From Xenorhabdus poinarii G6 (GTDB lineage Bacteria > Pseudomonadota > Gammaproteobacteria > Enterobacterales > Enterobacteriaceae), in assembly GCF_000968175.1 (NCBI RefSeq), contig NZ_FO704551.1, forward strand, positions 2,232,001-2,296,000: a stretch of 64,000 nt of DNA, read 5' to 3'. The translations under genes were made by a program, and so were the position numbers. The notes beneath the pieces are model-generated. The model ran no database searches. It was not told the origin of the DNA and saw only the letters and a program-made list of their open reading frames with translations. Shown piece by piece: positions 10,147 through 21,188 of this stretch; the stretch's first letter is position 1, and each line of letters opens with the position of its first letter.

Positions 10147-10392
10147 TTATCCTCCCGTCACCGGCGGGAAAAACGCCACTTCATCACCGTCATGTAAGGC
10201 CTGTTCGGCATGGACAAAAGATTGATTCACCGCAAATAACAATTTACCTTCTTCCAATGCCAACGCCCATCGTTCACCTTTTTCAATCAGTGCATGTCGG
10301 AGATGCGCAACCGTTGGGTAATCATTCGGCAATTCAAGTAAATCGATTCCTACCAACTCACGGACTTGAGCAAAAAAGAGTACTTTTATCAT
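10147..10392 (-). CDS. moaD: MoaD, molybdopterin synthase sulfur-carrier subunit
   Basis: An 81-residue ubiquitin-like protein ending in the required Gly-Gly ([10 protein letters not shown]), which is adenylated and thiocarboxylated by MoeB. The length equals that of E. coli MoaD. Its start overlaps the moaC stop by 4 bp (ATGA), and its stop lies 2 bp before moaE. Confidence 0.96.
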   Translation of the reverse strand: MIKVLFFAQVRELVGIDLLELPNDYPTVAHLRHALIEKGERWALALEEGKLLFAVNQSFVHAEQALHDGDEVAFFPPVTGG

Positions 10393-10868
10393 ACGCTCAC
10401 CTTAAAATGCCCTGATTTACCGCCACTTTTTTCCAATAACCGTATCGGCCCAATCACCATATCCTTTTGCACAGCTTTGCACATATCATAAATCGTCAAC
10501 GCGGCCACAGATGCCGCAGTCAGAGCCTCCATCTCCACGCCGGTTTTGCCGGCCAGGCGGCAGCAAGATTCAATCCTGACACGATTGTGTTCTGTTTGTG
10601 CTTCCAATTGAATATCCACTTTGCTAAGCAGTAGCGGGTGGCAAAGGGGGATCAGATCCCATGTCCGTTTTGCTGCCTGAATTCCGGCGATACGGGCGGT
10701 CGCAAAAACATCGCCTTTGTGATGCCCACCGGCAATGATCATGGCTAAGGTTTCCGCCTGCATTTCAACGAATGCTTCTGCCCGTGCTTCACGGACAGTC
10801 TCCGATTTGGCAGAAATATCCACCATATGGGCTTCCCCCGCAGGATTGATATGGGTTAATTGCGGCAT
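10389..10868 (-). CDS. moaC: MoaC, cyclic pyranopterin monophosphate synthase
   Basis: A 159-residue protein; E. coli MoaC has 161. It converts the MoaA product 3',8-cyclo-GTP into cPMP. The conserved [12 protein letters not shown] and [23 protein letters not shown] segments carry the active-site residues. The upstream neighbour is moaA with a 46-bp gap. In E. coli moaB lies between them; it is absent here. Confidence 0.96.
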   Translation of the reverse strand: MPQLTHINPAGEAHMVDISAKSETVREARAEAFVEMQAETLAMIIAGGHHKGDVFATARIAGIQAAKRTWDLIPLCHPLLLSKVDIQLEAQTEHNRVRIESCCRLAGKTGVEMEALTAASVAALTIYDMCKAVQKDMVIGPIRLLEKSGGKSGHFKVSV

Positions 10869-10914
10869 TCTTTGCTCCTAAATATTACGCCTGAAAATGA
10901 ATCTGGCAGTGACA

Positions 10915-11895
10915 TTAACCACCAATAAAAGAGAGATTCGGGGTAATACCACTGTCCCCTTGATGTAAGAAGTGAGTTTCACGTTTATGGCCTAATCCTC
11001 CTTGAATGCGTCGTTTCAACGCGTCAAGTGAGACGTCATCAGCCAATAAATCACGCAACGGAATACCCTGTTCACCAAACAGGCACAAATGAAGGTTGCC
11101 AATAGCGGAGACTCGCAGGCGGTTACAGCTTTGGCAGAAATTTTTTTCATACGGCATGATAAGACCAATTTCTCCCTGATAATCAGGATGACGGAAAACA
11201 TGAGCCGGTCCGTCACTGCGCGCACGCGGCCGCAGCTGCCAACCTTGTTGCAACAGTTGGCGGCGAATGACTTCACCAGAAAGGTGATGGCGATGAAAAA
11301 TATCACTGCCTTCCCCCGTTTCCATCAGTTCGATAAAACGCAATTGGATAGAGCGGTGTTGAATCCAGTGAAGAAACGCAGGCAGGCTGGCATCATTTTG
11401 ATTTTTCATCAGCACCGCATTCACTTTTACCGTGTTGAATCCCGCTTCAAAAGCCGCATCAATACCACGCATAATCTGAAAAAATTTATCCTGCCCGGTG
11501 ATGGCATAAAATTGGCGGGGATCTAAACTATCAACACTCACGTTAATGGCGGTCAGACCCGCCGATTTCCATTGAGAAACTTCCCGTGCCATCCGGTAGC
11601 CATTCGTTGTGACCGCAATTTTTTTGATTTGCGGATTTTCGTGAACGGCAGCGATAATGTCACAGAAATCACGCCGCATCGTTGGCTCTCCCCCTGTCAG
11701 GCGGATTTTCTCTGTACCAAGTTCAGCAAATGCCCGGCTGACACGACGAATTTCCGGCAGAGAAAGAAAAGATTGATGACCATGAGGCCGATATCCATCA
11801 GGCAGACAGTAGGTGCAACGAAAATTGCACACATCCGTAATCGATAATCTCAAATAATAGAACTTGCGCAAAAACGCATCTACGAGTTGTTCCAC
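10915..11895 (-). CDS. moaA: MoaA, GTP 3',8-cyclase (radical SAM), GTG start
   Basis: A radical-SAM enzyme that converts GTP to 3',8-cyclo-GTP, the first step of molybdenum-cofactor synthesis. The N-terminal cluster motif is CNFRCTYC (Cys23, 27 and 30 from the chosen start). A second cluster is in FCQSCNRLR with a later cysteine, and the C-terminus ends in the catalytic Gly-Gly. I place the start at GTG 11893-11895 (VEQLVDAF), because GGAAGG lies 7 bases upstream and this matches the E. coli N-terminus; a TTG 15 bases earlier overlaps that ribosome binding site. This ribosome binding site is the 3' end of the riboswitch below, so translation is probably controlled by Moco. Confidence 0.95.
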   Translation of the reverse strand: MEQLVDAFLRKFYYLRLSITDVCNFRCTYCLPDGYRPHGHQSFLSLPEIRRVSRAFAELGTEKIRLTGGEPTMRRDFCDIIAAVHENPQIKKIAVTTNGYRMAREVSQWKSAGLTAINVSVDSLDPRQFYAITGQDKFFQIMRGIDAAFEAGFNTVKVNAVLMKNQNDASLPAFLHWIQHRSIQLRFIELMETGEGSDIFHRHHLSGEVIRRQLLQQGWQLRPRARSDGPAHVFRHPDYQGEIGLIMPYEKNFCQSCNRLRVSAIGNLHLCLFGEQGIPLRDLLADDVSLDALKRRIQGGLGHKRETHFLHQGDSGITPNLSFIGG

Positions 11896-11903
11896 AATAA
11901 CAC

Positions 11904-12035
11904 CTTCCAAGTACGGGAGATGCCGGTATTTCTACCTTGCATCCTGGTGACTCAAGAGCCACGGCCAGTGCATCATATCAATGTGGTATCCATTTGATAA
12001 ACAGCGACTTAGACACAGAGGCTAGGCGTTAGTAT
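11904..12035 (-). ncRNA. Molybdenum-cofactor (Moco) riboswitch in the moaA leader
   Basis: On the minus strand the moaA leader contains, in order, CTAGCCTCTG, GATGCACTGGCCGTGGC, CTTGAGTCACCAGGATGC and CTCCCGTACTTGGAAGG. These are hallmark conserved segments of the enterobacterial Moco RNA motif as I remember it. The last segment includes the moaA Shine-Dalgarno sequence, as expected of a switch that represses translation when Moco (or the tungsten cofactor) binds. The ends are approximate. The remaining 12036-12320 should hold the divergent moaA and ybhK promoters; I see no certain operator there. Confidence 0.85.
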
Positions 12036-12320
12036 CCGTTAAATTTGGCTATAAACGACAATGCGAATGACGATGGACACGCCCGGAATTCTAACGCTTA
12101 AGAAAATAAAAAGCGAATCCACAATCCAATATATACCTTATTAGGCAACGAGTTACCGCTAGATAACGCTCAAAGTATGACGGTGTTTCCACGCAGTCAC
12201 ATTGAATATAAGGGAAATAGATTGTACAAAATTACACCAACCTTCTGAAAGCATTATATTTTGTGATAAATTAGATGAGGTTTATTTAATCCCCTACGTT
12301 TAGTCAGTAATAGGAATCCT

Positions 12321-13229
12321 ATGCGAAATCGCTCATTAGCTGATCTGGATCGCGTTGTCGCTCTCGGCGGCGGTCATGGACTTGGACGCGTGATGTCTTC
12401 CCTTTCCTCCCTCGGAAGCCGTCTGACAGGCATTGTCACGACCACGGATAATGGGGGTTCAACCGGTAGAATACGACGCTCAGAAGGCGGGATCGCATGG
12501 GGAGATATGCGTAATTGCCTCAATCAGTTAATCACGGAACCAACCATTGCTTCTGCCATGTTTGAATATCGGTTCAGCGGTAAAGGCGAATTATCCGGGC
12601 ATAATTTGGGCAATTTAATGTTGAAGGCTTTAGATCATTTAAGCGTCCGTCCTCTTGAAGCCATTAATTTGATCCGCAATTTATTGAAAGTCAACGCACA
12701 GTTGATTCCCATGTCAGAGCAATCGGTTGATTTAATGGCCATCGATGAGCAAGGTAATACCGTGTATGGCGAAGTGAATGTCGATCAACTCAATGGTGTA
12801 CCACAAGCGCTTGCCCTTTATCCTCATGTCAACACGACGAAAGAAGCACTGGAGGCGATTGAGCAAGCAGATTTAATTCTGATCGGACCTGGCAGTTTTT
12901 TCACCAGCCTAATGCCATTGTTATTATTGGAAGATTTAACGCAATCCCTGCGACGTAGCAACGCGAATATGATTTATATCGGTAACTTAGGGAAAGAGCT
13001 GAGTCATGCGGCAACAAAGCTAACGTTAAAAGATAAAATTGACATTATGGAAAATAAGATTGGCCGCAAAATGATCCATGCACTGATTGTCGGCCCACGT
13101 ACAGATATCAGCGCCTTTACGGATCGAATTGTGACCCAACAGGTTTTGGAAGCGCAGGATATCCCTTATCGCCATGATCGTGAATTATTACGCCAGGCAA
13201 TTGAATACACGCTGCAAAAATTGGGTTAG
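12321..13229 (+). CDS. ybhK: YbhK, CofD/YvcK-like family protein (putative gluconeogenesis/morphogenesis factor)
   Basis: A 302-residue protein, the same length as E. coli YbhK. The nucleotide-binding glycine segment [13 protein letters not shown] is at the N-terminus, followed by [14 protein letters not shown] and [16 protein letters not shown], all typical of the UPF0052/CofD-like fold. YvcK in Bacillus binds UDP-sugars and is needed on gluconeogenic carbon sources; the enterobacterial role is inferred from this. Divergent from the moa operon and convergent with uvrB. Confidence 0.94.
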   Translation: MRNRSLADLDRVVALGGGHGLGRVMSSLSSLGSRLTGIVTTTDNGGSTGRIRRSEGGIAWGDMRNCLNQLITEPTIASAMFEYRFSGKGELSGHNLGNLMLKALDHLSVRPLEAINLIRNLLKVNAQLIPMSEQSVDLMAIDEQGNTVYGEVNVDQLNGVPQALALYPHVNTTKEALEAIEQADLILIGPGSFFTSLMPLLLLEDLTQSLRRSNANMIYIGNLGKELSHAATKLTLKDKIDIMENKIGRKMIHALIVGPRTDISAFTDRIVTQQVLEAQDIPYRHDRELLRQAIEYTLQKLG

Positions 13230-13239
13230 CGATGTGCCT

Positions 13240-13266
13240 GAGCATTGTGCCCACGGCACAATGCTC
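13240..13266. terminator. Hairpin between convergent ybhK and uvrB
   Basis: GAGCATTGTGCC (13240-13251) and GGCACAATGCTC (13255-13266) form a perfect 12-bp stem with a 3-base loop. It sits midway between the ybhK stop and the uvrB stop. A clear U-tract is missing on both sides, so it may need Rho or act as a 3' stabiliser; the shared-terminator role is inferred from position. Confidence 0.65.
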
Positions 13267-13271
13267 ATGAC

Positions 13272-15299
13272 TCAGGCGTTGGTGATAAATTGTGCCCGTA
13301 ATGTCTGAACCTGATCACGGAGATTAGCCGCTTGTTCAAATTCCAAGTCCCGTGCATGTTGGTACATTTTATCTTCCAGTTCACGGATTTTATGTTCCAG
13401 CTCTTTCGCGGATAAATGGCGGTAATCCCTCGTCTCTCCGGCAATTTTACGCTTACCTTTGGCTTTTCCTTTACCATCAACAGGTTGACCAATTTTCAGA
13501 ATGTCACCGATTTTTTTATTCAGCCCTTGCGGTACAATACCGTGTTCTTGATTAAATGCCTGCTGTTTGGCGCGACGACGCTCCGTTTCATCAATGGCTT
13601 TCGCCATCGACCCCGTCACTCTATCACCGTATAAAATTGCTTTACCGTGTAGATGACGCGCTGCACGGCCGATAGTCTGGATCAGAGAGCGCTCTGAACG
13701 CAGGAAACCCTCTTTATCTGCATCTAAAATGGCAACCAGGGAAACTTCCGGCATATCCAGACCTTCACGCAATAAGTTAATACCGACCAAAACATCGAAT
13801 TCACCAAGACGAAGATCACGGATAATTTCCACCCGTTCCACGGTGTCAATGTCGGAGTGAAGATAACGCACCCGCTCACCATGCTCTTCCAGGTATTCCG
13901 TCAGATCTTCGGCCATACGTTTAGTTAAGGTCGTGACCAACACCCGCTCATTTTTTGCCGCCCGGATACGGATTTCAGATAACAGATCATCCACTTGAGT
14001 TGCCACAGGGCGAACTTCAATTTCGGGGTCAATTAACCCCGTCGGACGCACGACTTGTTCGACAAGTTCATTGCCCGATTTTTCCAATTCATAATGACCC
14101 GGCGTCGCTGAAATATAAATGGTCTGTGGCGCCAATGCTTCAAATTCTTCAAACCGCAATGGCCGGTTATCCAGCGCTGACGGCAAACGGAAACCGTACT
14201 CCACTAATGTTTCTTTGCGGGATCGATCGCCCCGGTACATTCCGCCGATCTGCGGAATAGTGACGTGAGATTCATCAACCACCAGCAAACCGTCTGCCGG
14301 AAGGTAGTCAAATAGCGTTGGCGGAGGTTCTCCGGCAGAACGACCTGACAGATAACGAGAATAGTTTTCAATGCCAGAACAGTAGCCCAGTTCACTCATC
14401 ATTTCGAGATCGAACTGTGTTCGCTGAGTAATACGCTGCTCTTCCAATAATTTGTCTGACGCCAACAACACCTTACGCCGCTGCACTAATTCCGCTTTGA
14501 TCGCCTCCATCGCCTGAAGGATGCGTTCACGCGGGGTGACATAGTGCGTCTTGGGATAAACAGTATAACGCGGCACCGAGTACACGATCTGCCCTGTCAG
14601 CGGATCAAACAGGGAAAGACGTTCAACTTCATCATCGAACAACTCCACACGCAGCGCCTGTTCATCTGATTCTGCGGGAAAAATATCAATCACTTCACCA
14701 CGGACCCGGAATGTGCCTCGCTGGAAGGCCTGATCATTACGGGTATATTGCAGTTCTGCCAAACGACGCAAGATAGCACGCTGGTCAATTAACATACCTT
14801 CCGTTAAATGCAGCATCATTTTCAAATAACTATCAGGATCACCCAGGCCGTAAATCGCAGAAACAGAGGCAACGACAACGACATCACGACGTTCCAGCAA
14901 CGCTTTTGTTGCCGACAGGCGCATCTGCTCTATATGTTCGTTCACGGAAGCGTCTTTTTCGATAAAGGTATCGGAGCTAGGCACATAGGCTTCCGGCTGG
15001 TAGTAATCGTAGTAGGAGACAAAATATTCTACGGCATTCTCAGGAAAGAACGCTTTCATCTCGCTATAAAGCTGTGCGGCCAATGTTTTATTGGGAGCAA
15101 GGATCAGGGTAGGACGATTTATGTTTGCGATAACATTGGCAATCGTAAATGTTTTACCCGATCCGGTTACCCCTAACAGCGTCTGATGAGCCAGTCCATC
15201 TTCCAGCCCTTCCTGTAATTGCCGGATAGCCGATGGCTGATCGCCTCCCGGTTTAAAATCAGAATGCAACTTAAAAACCTTACTCGTTTCTTTGCTCAT
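13272..15299 (-). CDS. uvrB: UvrB, excinuclease ABC subunit B
   Basis: A 675-residue damage-verification helicase-like subunit of nucleotide excision repair; E. coli UvrB has 673. Walker A is GVTGSGKT (43-50), the beta-hairpin region is [12 protein letters not shown], motif II is VVDESH, and the helicase C-terminal motif is QTIGRAARH. The C-terminal UVR domain ([27 protein letters not shown]) contacts UvrC. A LexA box lies 38 bp upstream of the start, so it belongs to the SOS regulon as in E. coli. Confidence 0.97.
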   Translation of the reverse strand: MSKETSKVFKLHSDFKPGGDQPSAIRQLQEGLEDGLAHQTLLGVTGSGKTFTIANVIANINRPTLILAPNKTLAAQLYSEMKAFFPENAVEYFVSYYDYYQPEAYVPSSDTFIEKDASVNEHIEQMRLSATKALLERRDVVVVASVSAIYGLGDPDSYLKMMLHLTEGMLIDQRAILRRLAELQYTRNDQAFQRGTFRVRGEVIDIFPAESDEQALRVELFDDEVERLSLFDPLTGQIVYSVPRYTVYPKTHYVTPRERILQAMEAIKAELVQRRKVLLASDKLLEEQRITQRTQFDLEMMSELGYCSGIENYSRYLSGRSAGEPPPTLFDYLPADGLLVVDESHVTIPQIGGMYRGDRSRKETLVEYGFRLPSALDNRPLRFEEFEALAPQTIYISATPGHYELEKSGNELVEQVVRPTGLIDPEIEVRPVATQVDDLLSEIRIRAAKNERVLVTTLTKRMAEDLTEYLEEHGERVRYLHSDIDTVERVEIIRDLRLGEFDVLVGINLLREGLDMPEVSLVAILDADKEGFLRSERSLIQTIGRAARHLHGKAILYGDRVTGSMAKAIDETERRRAKQQAFNQEHGIVPQGLNKKIGDILKIGQPVDGKGKAKGKRKIAGETRDYRHLSAKELEHKIRELEDKMYQHARDLEFEQAANLRDQVQTLRAQFITNA

Positions 15300-15336
15300 T
15301 TTTCCCGCACCATCCCCTGAAAACCCCTTTTTATCA

Positions 15337-15356
15337 TACTGGATAAAAAAACAGCT
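15337..15356. promoter_or_regulatory. LexA (SOS) box upstream of uvrB
   Basis: TACTGGATAAAAAAACAGCT contains the required CTG-N10-CAG with an AT-rich core. It resembles the known E. coli uvrB SOS box. It lies 38-57 bp before the uvrB start on the minus strand. Confidence 0.92.
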
Positions 15357-15723
15357 TCAAGCAAGTTGAAAAAATAATGGTGTTTTTGTTGGCAAGACGA
15401 TCTTAGAACGATCAAAAAATAGCGGCAAATCACCACTTGGCGCAATATTTACCACCAGGTGATATTCACATGATGATATTAACCTTTAATTAACATGAAT
15501 CGTGACGATGTTTATCCCCAGATGATGGGATTGCTTTTTCCTATTTTTGCACTCGTTACTGAAATGATAAGACACCAAATCACCAAAGAAGAAAGAAAGA
15601 AATTGCTTTTATATAATAAGTTGATTTTTAATCAAAAAAAATCCGAGTAGAGAATAACAACAAATCTCGCCAAAGCCGCGTGTTGCCTTGCACGAGGATA
15701 CTTTTCTAAAACTAATACACAGG

Positions 15724-15748
15724 GTTATCCACAAGAATAGTGGATAAC
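15724..15748. promoter_or_regulatory. Inverted DnaA-box-like pair upstream of uvrB
   Basis: GTTATCCAC (15724-15732) and GTGGATAAC (15740-15748) form a perfect 9-bp inverted repeat with a 7-base spacer. The left arm extends to the consensus DnaA box TTATCCACA (15725-15733); the right arm matches 8 of 9. DnaA sites have been reported near E. coli uvrB promoters. The 665-bp uvrB-bioD gap also holds a GATCGC-GGA-GCGATC hairpin at 15773-15787 and the bio terminator; otherwise I see nothing coding in it. Confidence 0.65.
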
Positions 15749-15904
15749 TCAGCAAAACCTATTAAGCATGGGTGATCGCGGAGCGATCCTTGTTTATCAA
15801 TTATTTTCAATAACGGAATATTTTGGTGCTGTTTTAGGATTGCTCTACGTTATTCGTTGTTTAAAAACCAGACAGAAATTGTCGAAACAAAATACTTATC
15901 ACGT

Positions 15905-15948
15905 AAAAAAAATCGGCTAAAATGTCACGCTTGAAACTTATTTTAGCC
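15905..15948 (-). terminator. Rho-independent terminator of the bioBFCD operon
   Basis: On the minus strand GGCTAAAAT (15948-15940) pairs with ATTTTAGCC (15923-15915), followed by a run of eight T (15912-15905). It starts 17 bp after the bioD stop. Confidence 0.85.
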
Positions 15949-15964
15949 AACTTAAAGTAAACAA

Positions 15965-16648
15965 TTACTTAACCAGTGGATCAATCGTCATATATTGACC
16001 GATGTTATCGCTATCACTGAATTCCCCCAGATGAGGAAGAACGCCCAGTAAAGGCGCAGGGATCATACGTTCCAGTGTCGCCAAATATGCCGCCTGATAT
16101 TTGCCCGCCGGTTCAATTTCATTAGCAACCCAACCGACCAGTTTCAGGCCAGAAGACTGAATCGCTTTTACGGTTAATACAGCATGGTTAATACAACCCA
16201 ATTTAACACCGACGGTTAAAATGACCGGTAAATCTTCCTGAATAACCCAATCCGCAAAAGTCATGTTTTCCGATAGTGGTGTATACCATCCCCCGGCGCC
16301 TTCAATCAAAATCCAGTCAGATTTTTTTGTCAGGACGTCCAATCCCGCAGATAAGACGGAAAACTCGATTGGCTGATTAAGCGCCGCACTCACAATATGG
16401 GGTGATGTGGGTTCAACAAAGGCCAGAGGATTCACCTCCTGATAGGTTAATGACACCGTGCTGTGACGTTGCAGAGCCAGCGCATCACCATTACGTATCC
16501 CCTCTGTTGTCATTTCACTGCCGGATGCCACCGGCTTGTAACCTGCTGTCTGATAACCTTTTTTCTTCGCAGCCTGCAACAAAGCACAGCTCACAACCGT
16601 TTTACCGACTTCAGTATCGGTGCCTGTCAGAAAATACTTATTTGTCAC
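15965..16648 (-). CDS. bioD: BioD, dethiobiotin synthetase, GTG start
   Basis: A 227-residue ATP-dependent synthetase that closes the ureido ring of dethiobiotin. It has the P-loop GTDTEVGKT near the N-terminus, KPVASGSE and the VEGAGGW-type motif (ILIEGAGGWYTPL). I choose GTG 16646-16648 (VTNKYFLTG), because GGAG lies 9 bases upstream and the length then matches E. coli BioD; the more upstream TTG is unsupported. It overlaps the end of bioC by 11 bp, implying translational coupling. Confidence 0.95.
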   Translation of the reverse strand: MTNKYFLTGTDTEVGKTVVSCALLQAAKKKGYQTAGYKPVASGSEMTTEGIRNGDALALQRHSTVSLTYQEVNPLAFVEPTSPHIVSAALNQPIEFSVLSAGLDVLTKKSDWILIEGAGGWYTPLSENMTFADWVIQEDLPVILTVGVKLGCINHAVLTVKAIQSSGLKLVGWVANEIEPAGKYQAAYLATLERMIPAPLLGVLPHLGEFSDSDNIGQYMTIDPLVK

Positions 16649-17411
16649 AATAAATGACTCCAAAAACAATTTGATAACTTAACGGATAATTTCCATGATT
16701 CCGTGGGTATGCTTCGGCAAGGGCATTGATGCGTTTTCTGGTCATTAATCCGCGCTGGCGGCCATGATGAAGGTGTGTGGCTCCGATCCCCTTTAAAGAG
16801 TTCAGTAGTGGCAAAAGTTGTGGGTAGCACTGCAGATATTTCCGGTGAATGATTTTATGTTGATAGGATTGACATGCTTGTGTAATGGCTCGCAGAGGCA
16901 AAAATTGATTAATATGCTGATAATCATCCACCTGCTTCCACGCAGTGGCCAATTCATTCAGTGAGTCCTGCGCCAGAGTGGAAAACACGATCAGGCCACC
17001 AGGTCGGGTAACACGATAAAACTCCCGCAATGCACTTGGCAAATCACCACACCATTGTACCGCCAGATTACTGAAACAGATGTCCACACTGCTTTCCGCC
17101 AACCCCAGATGTTCGATATCCCCTTGCAGATAATAATCGGCAACTTGTTGTCCTTTTGCGTGGTTTAACATGCCAGCAGCCAAATCCAGCGCAATCACTT
17201 GTTTACCCTGCTGTTTCCAACGGGCACTAAAAAATCCCGTCCCACAGCCGGCATCCAATACCCGTATGCCTGTATTTTCAGCTTGTACCAGCGTCATCAG
17301 GTAGTCACCCGTTTGCTGTTGTAATTTTGCCACCGCGTCATATTTAGAAGCCGCACGACCAAAAGCACCGGCAATCGCGTGTTTATCAATGGCATTAACC
17401 GCCAACACCAT
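16638..17411 (-). CDS. bioC: BioC, malonyl-ACP O-methyltransferase
   Basis: A 257-residue SAM-dependent methyltransferase that caps malonyl-ACP so it can enter fatty-acid elongation toward pimelate. SAM motif I is [12 protein letters not shown]; the [20 protein letters not shown] stretch is diagnostic of BioC, and [11 protein letters not shown] is conserved. Its start lies inside the bioF 3' end (17-bp overlap). Divergence from E. coli BioC is greater than for its neighbours, but length and motifs fit. Confidence 0.95.
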   Translation of the reverse strand: MVLAVNAIDKHAIAGAFGRAASKYDAVAKLQQQTGDYLMTLVQAENTGIRVLDAGCGTGFFSARWKQQGKQVIALDLAAGMLNHAKGQQVADYYLQGDIEHLGLAESSVDICFSNLAVQWCGDLPSALREFYRVTRPGGLIVFSTLAQDSLNELATAWKQVDDYQHINQFLPLRAITQACQSYQHKIIHRKYLQCYPQLLPLLNSLKGIGATHLHHGRQRGLMTRKRINALAEAYPRNHGNYPLSYQIVFGVIYCDK

Positions 17412-18549
17412 GCAACGCCTCCAGTAATGTATCTATATCGTACCGTGTATGGTTTGCGGTCAGCGTAATGCGCAATCGCGCACTCGCCGTGGGAACCGTT
17501 GGCGGAAGGATCGCTTTGACCCACACTTTTTTTTGCCTGAGAACATCAGACAACGCGGTACAACGTGCATTGTCACCAATAATGAGTGGCTGAATGGCGG
17601 TTTCTGAATCCATCAAGACAAAAGGGAGATGCTGTGCTTCATGGCGGAAATAACGAATATTGTTTTGCAGCCGTTGGCGCAGTTCATTGCCTGCTCTGAT
17701 TTGTCGGACAGCTTCGGAAAGGGCGATTGCCTGTGCCGGTGGCATTGCAGTACTGTAAATCAGATGTCTGGCGTATTGGAGCAAGTATTCTGCGGTTTGT
17801 TCATCACATAAAACCGCGGCGCCACTCAAGCCAAAGGCTTTACCAAAAGTGATGATCAAAATCTCCGGTTTCACATTTTGCATCCAGCAACTTCCTCGCC
17901 CTTCGTCACCGTGAATGCCAATGCCATGAGCATCATCCACCATCAGCCAGCCTGCCGCCGCTTTCGCTTGCTGAGCAATAGCGCCAAGGGGGGCACAATC
18001 CCCATCCATACTGAAAACACCTTCCGTCACCACCAGCGTTTTGCCGCCACCTGTTTTTGCCAAATGCCGTTGCAGTGATCCCATATTGTTGTGCCGAAAC
18101 CGCCGATACTGTGCGGGAGAAAGCATGGCAGCCTCCAGCAACGAAGCATGACTCAGGCGATCAGCAATAATGCGATCTTCTTTTTCCATCAAAGCCGCAA
18201 TCACCCCTTGATTAGCGGCATAACCCGAAATGAAGAGTAAGGCGCGGGAGTACCCCAGCCATTCTGCCAATTGTTGTTCCAGCACCTGATGCGCAACGGT
18301 ATAGCCTGTAACATGGCCTGACGCGCCACTCCCCACCCCATGCTGTTCAGCCCCTTGCTGCCAGGCCGCAATGATCCGGGGATGCCGGCTTAATCCAAGA
18401 TAATCGTTGCTGGAAAAATTCAGATATTGACCATCTGAAGTGAACAGTAACCGCCCATCCGATCCCTGATGGACTTGCCTATTCCGCCACAGCGAAGTGC
18501 CCCGACGTTCGGCCAAACGCCGTGAGAGAGAATCTGACCAGTTCATCAT
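17395..18549 (-). CDS. bioF: BioF, 8-amino-7-oxononanoate synthase
   Basis: A 384-residue PLP enzyme (E. coli 384) condensing pimeloyl-ACP with alanine. Visible features are the [10 protein letters not shown]-terminal motif, the HASLLEAA segment, [11 protein letters not shown], and the PLP lysine in [13 protein letters not shown]. The ATG overlaps the bioB stop (ATGA). Confidence 0.96.
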   Translation of the reverse strand: MMNWSDSLSRRLAERRGTSLWRNRQVHQGSDGRLLFTSDGQYLNFSSNDYLGLSRHPRIIAAWQQGAEQHGVGSGASGHVTGYTVAHQVLEQQLAEWLGYSRALLFISGYAANQGVIAALMEKEDRIIADRLSHASLLEAAMLSPAQYRRFRHNNMGSLQRHLAKTGGGKTLVVTEGVFSMDGDCAPLGAIAQQAKAAAGWLMVDDAHGIGIHGDEGRGSCWMQNVKPEILIITFGKAFGLSGAAVLCDEQTAEYLLQYARHLIYSTAMPPAQAIALSEAVRQIRAGNELRQRLQNNIRYFRHEAQHLPFVLMDSETAIQPLIIGDNARCTALSDVLRQKKVWVKAILPPTVPTASARLRITLTANHTRYDIDTLLEALHGVGG

Positions 18550-19586
18550 AGCGCCGCATTATAGAATTGTTCGTTATCAGTATGATGAATAATGGCTTCA
18601 GTCAGATGCTGCTGCTGTTGATTATCACCGAATGCCGTTTTTGTCTGTTGAGGATTGATGCCTAAACGACGGAAGAGTTGCAAATCTTGATCTTCATCCG
18701 GGTTGGGGGTCGTCAATAATTTGCAGCCGTAAAAAATGGAGTTGGCACCTGCCATAAAACACATGGCCTGAGTTTGTTCATTCATCTGTTCACGACCCGC
18801 AGATAAACGGACATACGATGTTGGCATCATGATCCGTGCGACCGCAATGGTACGGATAAAGTCAAAAGGATCGACATCTTCATTATCTTCCAATGGTGTT
18901 CCTTTGACTTTTACCAACATATTGATCGGCACACTTTCCGGCGGTTTAGGTAAATTGGCCAATTGCACCAATAATGCTGCCCGATCACGAATTTGCTCCC
19001 CCAAACCAATAATGCCCCCGGAACAGACTTTAATACCGGCATCCCGGACATTATCCAATGTATCCAATCTGTCCTGATAACTGCGTGTAGTGATAATGTT
19101 GCCGTAAAATTCTGGCGAAGTGTCTAAGTTATGGTTGTAATAGTCCAGACCCGCTTCAGCCAAACGTTGTGCCTGAGAGGGATTCAACATGCCCAGCGTC
19201 ATGCAGGTTTCCATACCCAATGCTTTGACTTCACTGACCATTTTTTCCAGATACGGCATATCCCGTTCATGCGGGTTTTTCCAGGCGGCACCCATACAAA
19301 AACGGGTTGAACCCGCCTTTTTAGCTTTGCGGGCCGATTCAATGACGGTTTCCACTTCCATCAGCCGCTCTTTTTCCAGACCGGTTTTATAACGGGAACT
19401 TTGTGGGCAGTATTTGCAGTCTTCCGGGCAGGCGCCGGTCTTGATGGAAAGCAGGGTACTGACTTGTACTTGTTGTGGGTCAAAATGCTCACGATGTACC
19501 TGTTGAGCCTGAAATAATAATTCAAAAAAAGGCTTATCAAACAAGTGCTGTGCCTGTTTGATTGTCCATTGTTGACGCTCGCTCAC
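18546..19586 (-). CDS. bioB: BioB, biotin synthase (radical SAM), GTG start
   Basis: Inserts sulfur into dethiobiotin using a SAM-cleaving 4Fe-4S cluster (Cys53, 57 and 60 in CPEDCKYC) and an auxiliary 2Fe-2S cluster. I choose GTG 19584-19586, because GGGAG lies 8 bases upstream and the product is then 346 residues, exactly the E. coli length and aligned N-terminus. In-frame ATGs further upstream lack a ribosome binding site. First gene of bioBFCD, expressed from the BirA-controlled divergent promoter. Confidence 0.96.
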   Translation of the reverse strand: MSERQQWTIKQAQHLFDKPFFELLFQAQQVHREHFDPQQVQVSTLLSIKTGACPEDCKYCPQSSRYKTGLEKERLMEVETVIESARKAKKAGSTRFCMGAAWKNPHERDMPYLEKMVSEVKALGMETCMTLGMLNPSQAQRLAEAGLDYYNHNLDTSPEFYGNIITTRSYQDRLDTLDNVRDAGIKVCSGGIIGLGEQIRDRAALLVQLANLPKPPESVPINMLVKVKGTPLEDNEDVDPFDFIRTIAVARIMMPTSYVRLSAGREQMNEQTQAMCFMAGANSIFYGCKLLTTPNPDEDQDLQLFRRLGINPQQTKTAFGDNQQQQHLTEAIIHHTDNEQFYNAAL

Positions 19587-19638
19587 AATCGTATCTCCCA
19601 TGAGAAAAAACGTTGTCAGTTTAAATAATGCCGTTATC

Positions 19639-19672
19639 ATGTCAACCAAAAGCAATCAAAAAAGGTTTACAA
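19639..19672. promoter_or_regulatory. BirA operator between bioB and bioA
   Basis: ATGTCAACC (19639-19647), a 16-base spacer and GGTTTACAA (19664-19672). The E. coli operator is TTGTAAACC-N16-GGTTTACAA, so the right half is perfect and the left half matches 7 of 9. It lies in the 90-bp divergent intergenic region and should repress both arms when the biotinyl-AMP-BirA complex is present. Confidence 0.93.
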
Positions 19673-19676
19673 CAAA

Positions 19677-20951
19677 ATGATCATGACACCTTCCGATCTT
19701 GAATTTGACCAACGCCATATTTGGCATCCTTATACCTCAATGACCAATCCACTTCCCACTTATCCGGTCGTATCTGCCCGCGGCGTAGAACTGGTGTTAT
19801 CAGACGGCCGAACATTAATTGATGGCATGTCCTCATGGTGGTCAGCTATCCACGGTTATCATCACCCCGTTCTTAATGAGGCGGCAAAGGCTCAGATCGA
19901 TAAGATGTCACATGTTATGTTCGGCGGTATCACCCACTCTCCTGCGATTGAGCTGTGTAAACAATTAGTTGCGATGACCCCTGCGGCACTGGAATGTGTT
20001 TTTTTAGCTGATTCAGGATCGGTTGCCGTCGAAGTCGCCCTAAAAATGGCACTGCAATATTGGCAGGCTAAAGGGGAAAAACGCCATCGCTTCCTGACAT
20101 TACGTCATGGTTATCATGGTGACACATTGGGTGCCATGTCTGTCTGCGATCCAGACAACGCCATGCATAACTTGTATACAGGCTACCTTCCCAATCACCT
20201 GTTTGCTGATGCACCACAATGTGCGTTTGGTGATGAGTGGCGACCGGAAGATATTGATTCTCTGCATCAGTTGTTACTGCAACACCATGATGAAATTGCC
20301 GCCGTGGTTTTAGAGCCGATTGTCCAGGGTGCGGGGGGAATGCGAATTTATCATGCTGAATATCTGCGCCGGGTTCGCCAACTTTGCGATGAATATCAAA
20401 TTTTGTTGATAACAGACGAAATTGCGACCGGATTTGGACGAACCGGAAAATTGTTTGCCTGTGAGCACGCCCAGATCGAACCAGATATATTGTGCTTAGG
20501 CAAGGCATTAACGGGGGGATATATGACATTATCCGCAACGCTGACTACCCGTCATGTTGCTGAAACCATCAGCCAGGGAGAAGCGGGCTGTTTTATGCAT
20601 GGCCCCACGTTTATGGGTAACCCGTTGGCGTGTGCCGTTGCCAGTGCCAACCTGAAACTGCTCTCTGATAGCCCGTGGCGGCAACGTATTCAAGCAATTG
20701 ACGCTCAGTTAAGCACGGAGTTACTCCCGCTCAAGCGACATCATGCGGTCAACGATGTTCGGGTTTTAGGGGCAATCGGCGTTGTTGAAATGAAACAACC
20801 GGTTGATGTTGCTTCACTACAATCTCAGTTCGTTCAACGCGGTGTCTGGATCCGGCCATTTGGTCGCTTAATTTACTTAATGCCACCTTATATTATTCAA
20901 CCAAAACCGTTATCAAGACTGACAAATGCCATTGCGGATGTCATAAAGTGA
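19677..20951 (+). CDS. bioA: BioA, adenosylmethionine-8-amino-7-oxononanoate aminotransferase
   Basis: A 424-residue class III PLP aminotransferase using SAM as amino donor; E. coli BioA has 429. Conserved features are the N-terminal [41 protein letters not shown] and the PLP lysine near residue 276 ([12 protein letters not shown]). It is the single gene on the right arm of the divergent bio locus. The first ATG, 4 bp after the BirA operator, is used; a second in-frame ATG two codons on is an alternative. Confidence 0.96.
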   Translation: MIMTPSDLEFDQRHIWHPYTSMTNPLPTYPVVSARGVELVLSDGRTLIDGMSSWWSAIHGYHHPVLNEAAKAQIDKMSHVMFGGITHSPAIELCKQLVAMTPAALECVFLADSGSVAVEVALKMALQYWQAKGEKRHRFLTLRHGYHGDTLGAMSVCDPDNAMHNLYTGYLPNHLFADAPQCAFGDEWRPEDIDSLHQLLLQHHDEIAAVVLEPIVQGAGGMRIYHAEYLRRVRQLCDEYQILLITDEIATGFGRTGKLFACEHAQIEPDILCLGKALTGGYMTLSATLTTRHVAETISQGEAGCFMHGPTFMGNPLACAVASANLKLLSDSPWRQRIQAIDAQLSTELLPLKRHHAVNDVRVLGAIGVVEMKQPVDVASLQSQFVQRGVWIRPFGRLIYLMPPYIIQPKPLSRLTNAIADVIK

Positions 20952-21080
20952 GGAACCCGATATTTTAGTGACAACAAAAAACACCGATAAAATAAATCAC
21001 CGACCGCATCATGCAACATATGGCTGCCAGAGATAGAAATAGAACTATTAAATGTGGTGAGATCGATTACAAAGAGGTTA

Positions 21081-21114
21081 TTTCCAGTCACATCAATAAT
21101 GACGTGACTGGAAA
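21081..21114. terminator. Terminator-like hairpin after bioA
   Basis: TTTCCAGTCACATCA (21081-21095) pairs with TGACGTGACTGGAAA (21100-21114), 14 of 15 matched, with the 4-base loop ATAA. It lies between bioA and the convergent orphan gene and probably ends transcription from both sides. Confidence 0.7.
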
Positions 21115-21188
21115 ATAACATGTTAATCTGATATCACCGTTATTATTACCGTATTAATATTGATATCTTTAAAAAAATTCAGAGGTTA

